DNA from: Verrucomicrobiota bacterium
GTDB taxonomy: Bacteria; Verrucomicrobiota; Verrucomicrobiia; Chthoniobacterales; UBA10450
DNA length: 64,000 nt
Assembly: GCA_003218395.1 (NCBI GenBank)
Contig: QHNJ01000006.1
Location: 1-64,000 of the forward strand
Reading direction: 5' to 3'
Below are positions 58,689 through 64,000 of the stretch, one piece after another (the stretch's first letter is position 1; each line of letters starts with the position of its first letter). Both the position numbers and the translations under genes were made by a program. The notes beneath the pieces were generated by a model, which saw only the letters and a program-made list of their open reading frames with translations, searched no databases and had not been told where the DNA came from.

Positions 58689-60689
58689 ATGTTGAAATCG
58701 TCGAAAGACTTGATCGCGTTGCCGAGCGCGCCACCAGAGATATTGGAATCTTATTCGGCGGCAGACGAGGAGATTTCGCAGACAATCACGCGCGCTCAAG
58801 AGAATCTATTACGCCAACAAAAGGCGGATGGCCATTGGTGCGGCGAGCTGATTGTCGATAGCACACTTTGCTCCGATTACATCCTTTTCATGCATTGGTG
58901 CGGGGACGTTGGTGCGCAATTGCAGCGGCGTTGCGTCCGTCACATTCTAAAACGCCAACTGTCGGATGGCGGGTGGAATATTTATCACGGCGGTCCGAGC
59001 GAGATTAATGCTTCGGCGAAAGCATATTTTGCGCTTAAGCTTTCGGGCTGTTCGGTGGACGCGCCCTTTATGCAGGAGGCGCGCGCCAATATCATGCGCC
59101 GGGGTGGGATTCCGCAGATGAACACGTTCAGCAAGCTTTATCTTGCGCTAATGGGCCAGTTTCCTTGGAAATATTTGCCGGCCATCCCTGTGGAAATGGT
59201 GCTCCTGCCAAGTTGGGCACCGTTTCACATTTACAAAATGTCGTCGTGGAGTCGCGCGATGCTCATGCCGCTGGCGATCATCAGCCATTTCAAGCCCACT
59301 CGCATTTTACCTGGCGAAAAGCAATTGCATGAACTCTACCCGCTCGGTACCGAGCAAAGCGATTTGCGTCTGCCCCGCAGTGAATCCTTCTGGACGTGGC
59401 GCAATTTCTTTCTGCGACTCGACGATGTTTTGAAGTTTCTGCAGCCGCTTCGGATTCGCCCGCTGCGGCGACGTGCGCTCGAAGAAGCCGAGCGCTGGAT
59501 GCTCGAGCGCATTGGTGAGGGCAGCGATGGCCTCGCGGCGGTGTTTCCGGCGATGCTGAATTGTTTGATCGCGTTGCGTGCGCTGGGCTATTCGAAAACG
59601 AATCCGATTTACGCCAAGGCCGAAAAAGATTTTGCCGGGCTGTTCATAGACGATCCCGAGGATTTTCGTATACAACCCTGTCTCTCGCCTGTCTGGGACA
59701 CTGCAATCAATATTATCTCGCTGGCAGAATCTGGTGTTTCCGCAGAACACCCCGCGCTGCAAAAAGCCGCCGAATGGCTCGTTAATAAGGAGGTGCAAAT
59801 CCGCGGTGATTGGGCAGTAAATAATTCGCACCCCAAGGCGAGCGGGTGGGCATTCGAGTACAATAATATTTATTATCCCGACACTGACGACACGGCTATG
59901 GTGCTGATGGCGTTGCGGCTTGTACAGCCGAAAGATCGACGATCACTCGATGAAGTCTTTCACCGTGCACTCGACTGGCAAATGAGCTTCCAATGTAAAG
60001 ATGGCGGCTGGGCTGCGTTTGACAAAAACGTGACGACACCGTGGCTCGAAGACATGCCGTTCGCCGATCACAATGCAATTCTCGATCCAACCTGCAGCGA
60101 CCTGACTGCGCGCACGCTCGAGCTGCTGGGGTACATTGGTTTTGATTCCGGCGCCAGGAGTGTCCGCGACGCAATCCGATACTTGATCGATACGCAAGAC
60201 CATGACGGGTCGTGGTATGGTCGCTGGGGCGTCAATTACATTTATGGCACCTGGCAAGTGCTGCGGGGCCTGCGCGCGATCGGCCAGGATATGACGCAGG
60301 ACTGGATATTGCGCGGCCGCGACTGGCTGGAGAGCTGTCAAAACAACGACGGCGGCTGGGGTGAGACCTGCGGCACTTACGAAAATCCGTCAACCAAAGG
60401 CATTGGCGAGAGCACCGCATCACAAACAGCGTGGGCAATCATGGGTATTTGCGCGTGCGGCGATCTCGACCGACGGAGTATTCAGCGAGGTCTACGTTTC
60501 CTGGTTGGCTCGCAAAAACCCGATGGCTCATGGGATGAAGATCAAATTACCGGGACCGGATTTCCGCGCACGTTCTATTTGAAATACGACATGTATCGCC
60601 AGAATTTTCCGCTGCTCGCGCTTGCGACATATGTGAATTATCGCAGTGGTCTCGGACATCGCCCGAGTTTTTATCCCTGCGACCGGTAG
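58689..60689 (+). CDS. shc: squalene-hopene cyclase
   Basis: 666 residues, normal for squalene-hopene cyclase, a monotopic membrane enzyme that makes hopene from squalene. The catalytic acid motif is in PDTDDTAMVLMAL (DxDD), and several QW repeats are seen (for example QKADGHWCGEL, CKDGGWAAFD, NNDGGWGETCG, QKPDGSWDED). It ends GHRPSFYPCDR then TAG. That TAG is part of the repeat arm at 60685-60710, so the repeat set or extended the gene's end. Operon with hpnH. Confidence 0.97.
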   Translation: MLKSSKDLIALPSAPPEILESYSAADEEISQTITRAQENLLRQQKADGHWCGELIVDSTLCSDYILFMHWCGDVGAQLQRRCVRHILKRQLSDGGWNIYHGGPSEINASAKAYFALKLSGCSVDAPFMQEARANIMRRGGIPQMNTFSKLYLALMGQFPWKYLPAIPVEMVLLPSWAPFHIYKMSSWSRAMLMPLAIISHFKPTRILPGEKQLHELYPLGTEQSDLRLPRSESFWTWRNFFLRLDDVLKFLQPLRIRPLRRRALEEAERWMLERIGEGSDGLAAVFPAMLNCLIALRALGYSKTNPIYAKAEKDFAGLFIDDPEDFRIQPCLSPVWDTAINIISLAESGVSAEHPALQKAAEWLVNKEVQIRGDWAVNNSHPKASGWAFEYNNIYYPDTDDTAMVLMALRLVQPKDRRSLDEVFHRALDWQMSFQCKDGGWAAFDKNVTTPWLEDMPFADHNAILDPTCSDLTARTLELLGYIGFDSGARSVRDAIRYLIDTQDHDGSWYGRWGVNYIYGTWQVLRGLRAIGQDMTQDWILRGRDWLESCQNNDGGWGETCGTYENPSTKGIGESTASQTAWAIMGICACGDLDRRSIQRGLRFLVGSQKPDGSWDEDQITGTGFPRTFYLKYDMYRQNFPLLALATYVNYRSGLGHRPSFYPCDR

Positions 60690-60710
60690 GGCGCGACCGC
60701 CGGGCGCGCC
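60685..60710 (+). repeat. single 26-bp repeat arm overlapping the shc stop codon
   Basis: This 26-base stretch is identical to the first arm (28881-28906) of the palindrome inside ligD. Its GGTAG supplies the TAG that ends shc (60687-60689). No inverted partner follows, so it is a solitary or decayed half-element. Confidence 0.92.
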
Positions 60711-60766
60711 AGGCACGGAAAAATAAGTCCTGTTCTTGGGTTTAATCCGATCTAAGAGTACTATCT

Positions 60767-61369
60767 ATGGCTTACGAATTACCAAAATTACCCTACGCTT
60801 ACGATGCTCTGGAGCCGCATATTGATGCACGAACGATGGAGATTCATCACACTAAGCATCATCAGGCCTACATCACCAACGTCAATAACGCGATCAAAGG
60901 CAAAGCCGATCTGGAAAATAAATCGGTCGAAGATTTGATCAGTAATTTAAGCGCTGTTCCGGAAGATATTCGCACTGTGGTGCGAAATAACGGCGGTGGA
61001 CACGCCAACCATTCCTTCTTCTGGAAGATCATGGATCCGAACGCAGGCGGCGAGCCGAAAGGCAAGCTTGCCGATGACATCAAATCCGCCTTCGGCAGCT
61101 TCGACGACTTCAAAGAGAAATTTGCAGCCGCCGGGGTGGGCCGTTTCGGCAGCGGCTGGGCGTGGCTCATCAAGAACAAGAGTGGAAAGCTCGAAATCAT
61201 TTCCACGCCGAATCAGGACAGCCCGCTCATGGATGGCAACAAGCCAGTCCTTGGCGTCGATGTTTGGGAGCATGCGTATTATCTGAAGTACCAGAACCGT
61301 CGGCCTGACTACATAAAGGCTTGGTGGAACGTGGTGAACTGGGACGCGGTCGCCAAAAATTATAGCTAG
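60767..61369 (+). CDS. sod: superoxide dismutase (Fe/Mn type)
   Basis: 200 residues. Metal ligands are visible: His27 region in [18 protein letters not shown], the second histidine in [16 protein letters not shown], and Asp/His in [19 protein letters not shown]. Length and motifs are those of the Fe/Mn family; the metal cannot be told. Cytoplasmic (no signal). Alone, after shc and before a palindromic repeat. Confidence 0.96.
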   Translation: MAYELPKLPYAYDALEPHIDARTMEIHHTKHHQAYITNVNNAIKGKADLENKSVEDLISNLSAVPEDIRTVVRNNGGGHANHSFFWKIMDPNAGGEPKGKLADDIKSAFGSFDDFKEKFAAAGVGRFGSGWAWLIKNKSGKLEIISTPNQDSPLMDGNKPVLGVDVWEHAYYLKYQNRRPDYIKAWWNVVNWDAVAKNYS

Positions 61370-61390
61370 CGCTCGATCATAGCTTCTTAC

Positions 61391-61456
61391 TGTAGCGGCG
61401 GTCTGTGACCACCGGTAAACTTGTACCTGGTTCGGCGGCCACAGACCGCCGCTACA
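61391..61456. repeat. palindrome with perfect 17-bp arms between sod and dapL
   Basis: TGTAGCGGCGGTCTGTG (61391-61407) and its reverse complement (61440-61456) flank a 32-base centre. The ends match the element upstream of lolC. A stable hairpin in the 94-base spacer, probably a terminator or 3' structure of sod, and one of a family. Confidence 0.9.
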
Positions 61457-61463
61457 GAGGAAA

Positions 61464-62699
61464 ATGGCGTATCTAAACGAAAATTATCTCAAGCTTCAAG
61501 CTGGGTATCTTTTTCCGGAAATCGCGCGTCGCGTCCGCGAATTTTGCGAGGCGAATCCGAACGCGGCGAAAAGATTGATCCGTTGCGGCATTGGTGACGT
61601 AACCGAGCCGCTGCCGCGCGCCGCTGTCAAAGCGATGAAGCATGCGGTCGATGAGCTGGGAAAACGCGAAACCTTTCGCGGGTACGGTCCCGAGCAAGGT
61701 TACGAATTTCTAAGATCGACAATTGCGCAAAACGATTATCGGGACCGCAACGTCGAGATCGCGGATGATGAGATCTTTGTCTCTGACGGATCGAAATGTG
61801 ATTGCGGATATATTCTCGATATTCTTGGGGACCAAAACAAAGTCGCGGTCCCCGATCCGGTCTATCCGGTCTATGTCGACACGAACGTGATGGCGGGCCA
61901 CAGCGGCCGGGCGAAAGGAGATGGCAGCTACGAAGGCATTCTTTATTTGCCGTGCACCATCAAGAACGGATTTGTTCCCGAACCGCCAAAAGAACATGTC
62001 GATCTTGTTTATCTTTGTTTTCCCAATAACCCTACCGGAGCGGTTGCATCTCGCGAACAACTTTCACGGTGGGTCGAGTACGCGCAGGAACACGAGGCAT
62101 TGCTGGTTTTTGACGCTGCTTATGAAGCGTATATTGCGCAGCCGAATATTCCGCATTCGATTTTCGAGATTCCTGGCGCGCGCGAGTGCGCAGTGGAATT
62201 ACGCAGTTTTTCCAAGAACGGCGGTTTCACCGGGGTACGCTGCGGATTTACTGTCATGCCAAATTCGTTACTCGCGCGAACAGAGAGCGGGCGACGAATG
62301 CCTCTCCACCAACTTTGGCATCGGCGCTGGAGTACAAAGGCGAACAGCGTGAGTTATCCCGTGCAACGTGGTGCGGAGGCTCTTTACACATCACACGGCC
62401 GAGAGCAGGTTCGCGCTCTCATTGACCATTACAGGGGGAATGCAAGAATTCTCAGCGAAGCTGTGGCAAAAACCGGCATGATGGTTTTCGGCGGAGTAGA
62501 TGCCCCTTACATCTGGGTGAAAACGCGGGATGGCCTGACGAGCTGGCAAATGTTCGATCGCATGCTGCGCGACTTAAGCGTGGTCATCACGCCCGGCAGC
62601 GGTTTTGGCGCACAGGGAGAAGGGTACTTTCGCATTTCTGCTTTCAATAGTCGGCAGAACGCTGAGGAGGTAGCGCAGCGTTTGAAAAGCTTCGCTTAA
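61464..62699 (+). CDS. dapL: LL-diaminopimelate aminotransferase
   Basis: 411 residues. The family is clear from [48 protein letters not shown] and the PLP-lysine segment [20 protein letters not shown]. DapL makes LL-diaminopimelate in one step in organisms such as Chlamydiae, Verrucomicrobia and cyanobacteria, and the product feeds lysine and peptidoglycan. Normal length; no damage. Start ATG 61464, seven bases after the palindrome. Confidence 0.96.
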   Translation: MAYLNENYLKLQAGYLFPEIARRVREFCEANPNAAKRLIRCGIGDVTEPLPRAAVKAMKHAVDELGKRETFRGYGPEQGYEFLRSTIAQNDYRDRNVEIADDEIFVSDGSKCDCGYILDILGDQNKVAVPDPVYPVYVDTNVMAGHSGRAKGDGSYEGILYLPCTIKNGFVPEPPKEHVDLVYLCFPNNPTGAVASREQLSRWVEYAQEHEALLVFDAAYEAYIAQPNIPHSIFEIPGARECAVELRSFSKNGGFTGVRCGFTVMPNSLLARTESGRRMPLHQLWHRRWSTKANSVSYPVQRGAEALYTSHGREQVRALIDHYRGNARILSEAVAKTGMMVFGGVDAPYIWVKTRDGLTSWQMFDRMLRDLSVVITPGSGFGAQGEGYFRISAFNSRQNAEEVAQRLKSFA

Positions 62700-62796
62700 T
62701 ACGGACATCGCTGCTGCCGCCTTGTTCGCCGTCACCGCGAATCCTCCCTTGTCGGCGGTGCCCAGGCGCGTAACGTTCGGGTTTTGAAAAATCCGC

Positions 62797-63279
62797 GTGT
62801 CCGGTCCGCAACAAAATTTACAGCAACTTTATCGCTTTTGTTTTTTGATGCTGGGCGACGCGCGCAAAGCACAGGAAATCTTTCAGACAACTTTGCGCGA
62901 GGCGGCCTTGCGTGCCGCTCATGGGGAACTGCCCAAGGAGCCATTTTGGCTTTTCCGCGATGCGCGCTGGCGTTGCTTGGAAGCAAGCGAAACTGACTTG
63001 CAGGCCGAGCCTCTAGAAATCGACGAGCATGACATAGTTCCGGAAGCTCCATCGCAAATTGAGCAGCTTGAGCCCGCTCAGCTGGCGATTTGGATCTCAA
63101 GCGCGCCGGACCCTCAGCGGACTGCCCTTACACTTTTTTATCTCGATGAGTTCGATTACCGAGAAATTCTCGATTTGGCGGAACTCAAGCTAAGCGAGCT
63201 TTCACGGCTGCTGGCGGTGGGACGGCGACAATTTCAAGCCTGGCTGGATGCCATGCTTCCTAAAAAGCCGAACGTATGA
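62797..63279 (+). CDS. ECF-like RNA polymerase sigma factor, divergent
   Basis: 160 residues from a GTG at 62797. The N-terminal part (QQLYRFCFLMLGDARKAQEI) resembles sigma region 2, and the C-terminal part (RTALTLFYLDEFDYREILDL then AELKLSELSRLLAVGRRQFQ) resembles the sigma-4 helix-turn-helix. The middle is shortened and acidic. It is probably an ECF sigma factor or a relative with weak DNA recognition. Its stop overlaps the ATG of a membrane protein (ATGA), as in sigma/anti-sigma pairs. Confidence 0.75.
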   Translation: MSGPQQNLQQLYRFCFLMLGDARKAQEIFQTTLREAALRAAHGELPKEPFWLFRDARWRCLEASETDLQAEPLEIDEHDIVPEAPSQIEQLEPAQLAIWISSAPDPQRTALTLFYLDEFDYREILDLAELKLSELSRLLAVGRRQFQAWLDAMLPKKPNV

Positions 63280-64000
63280 AAACGCCGCACTTATCCCGCA
63301 GGATACGGGCTCTTGCTAACTGCGCGCCGATCACCGAGGAACAGATGCGCGACCGATCCATGCGCTCGGCGGTTTTCCGTGCACGCACCTCCGATGAATT
63401 TGCAAATCAACAGAGCTTCGATCAAGCGGTGGCCGGCCTAGTTCGCAGCATTCCCATTCCGCCAGATATTGCCGAATGGTTTTCCGCCAAAGACTTAGTC
63501 TCGCCTTCCAAATGGACGTGGAAAAAAACTGTGCGCAACCCAGCCGTCCTCGCGATCGGGATCGCTCTTGTGGTAATCGCCGGGGTGCTGGTCTTCCAGT
63601 TCGTTGCACGACTGAATGATTTTCCGGGATCGGCAACCGCACGGAAATTATTGACGATTGCCGCCTCGACACGATCGGTTCTCCTCGATCCGGTGAGTGC
63701 TGATGCTGGGACCTTGAGTGATTTGTTTTTCATGAAACATGGGCTGGAACATTACGACGTGCCGGCCGAGTTCGCGGATTTTCGGACAATCGGCTGCCGC
63801 GTTTTCGAAGACGATCAGTCGCAACGCGTCGCCCAAATCTGGGTGGCCGAGAAACGCATCCAGTTCTTTCTTTTTCCAGCGGAGAGGGATGTCAAGACGG
63901 GCGCAGTGTTGAGGTTTCCCGGCTGGCGGTACGTTCATCAAGAAGGCTGGGTTGCCGCGGTCACAGAGCACAACGGAGTGTGCTTCATGGCCGCGCTCCC
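63276..64000 (+). CDS. putative membrane anti-sigma partner, partial at the window edge
   Basis: An open frame from ATG 63276 runs past the end of the window (at least 241 residues). The N-terminal cytoplasmic part has 88 residues rich in charged residues (IRALANCAPITEEQMRDRSM), then one membrane helix (about 89-110, VLAIGIALVVIAGVLVFQFV) and an extracytoplasmic domain (LEHYDVPAEFADFRTIGCRV). It overlaps the sigma-like gene by four bases, the usual arrangement for an anti-sigma regulator. The full protein cannot be judged here. Confidence 0.75.
   Translation, partial: MKTPHLSRRIRALANCAPITEEQMRDRSMRSAVFRARTSDEFANQQSFDQAVAGLVRSIPIPPDIAEWFSAKDLVSPSKWTWKKTVRNPAVLAIGIALVVIAGVLVFQFVARLNDFPGSATARKLLTIAASTRSVLLDPVSADAGTLSDLFFMKHGLEHYDVPAEFADFRTIGCRVFEDDQSQRVAQIWVAEKRIQFFLFPAERDVKTGAVLRFPGWRYVHQEGWVAAVTEHNGVCFMAAL

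Overview
The window is bacterial chromosomal DNA, dense in genes and moderately GC-rich. The likeliest host is a soil-type member of the Verrucomicrobiota, close to Chthoniobacterales. This is inference, resting on an LL-diaminopimelate aminotransferase (dapL), a hopanoid pair (hpnH-shc), a 34-codon AURKAIP1/COX24-type basic gene, a split NHEJ ligase D, and many dispersed palindromic repeats between (and sometimes inside) genes. I see no phage, plasmid, insertion sequence or CRISPR array.

Layout. 1-2.3 kb: a DMT-family permease and a TPR protein, divergent. 2.5-26 kb: the translation/transcription cluster tRNA-Thr, tuf, tRNA-Trp, secE, nusG, rplK, rplA, rplJ, rplL, rpoB, rpoC. It is unusual in two ways. 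A secreted-protein gene lies between nusG and rplK, and about 9 kb of unrelated genes lies between rplK and rplA: a decayed OLD-type ATPase/nuclease, a DUF885 protein, a CocE-type hydrolase, a DUF2723 membrane protein and an amidohydrolase. rplJ appears to have lost about 30 internal codons and its reading frame. 26-32 kb: cobalamin adenosyltransferase, rpsB, tsf, a LigD with phosphoesterase and ligase domains, then a tight purS-Pmp3-purQ-bioD run. 32.7-39.2 kb: tyrS, a secreted protein, dodecin, an rRNA-type methyltransferase, thrB, lpxK and a stand-alone LigD polymerase. 39.9-41.8 kb: three cupins and a putative molybdenum-cofactor carrier. 41.9-49.9 kb: a LolC/E permease, DUF2237, a 2H phosphoesterase, two large TPR proteins around an AI-2E-family permease, and the tiny basic gene. 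50-56.1 kb: a minus-strand stretch where a lipoprotein and a hotdog protein look intact, but an M28 peptidase, a methyltransferase, a HIT protein and an M3 oligopeptidase carry stops or frameshifts. 56.2-64 kb: marC, a lipoprotein, hpnH-shc, superoxide dismutase, dapL, and an ECF-like sigma factor overlapping a membrane protein that runs off the window.

How genes work together. The central cluster makes the ribosomal stalk and RNA polymerase. The two LigD pieces together supply the end-processing, ligation and polymerase functions of bacterial NHEJ; Ku is not in the window. hpnH and shc make hopanoids from squalene. purS and purQ are two of the three parts of FGAM synthase. thrB and dapL serve aspartate-family amino acids, and lpxK and LolC/E point to a Gram-negative outer membrane.

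The most unusual features are the repeats that have become coding sequence: a perfect 26-bp-arm palindrome in frame inside ligD, an identical arm that supplies the shc stop codon, a different repeat forming the 5' end of the DUF885 gene, and another forming the purS tail. Next are the broken rplJ and the group of genes disrupted mostly by in-frame nonsense codons. All family calls come from reading the sequence; no database search was possible.
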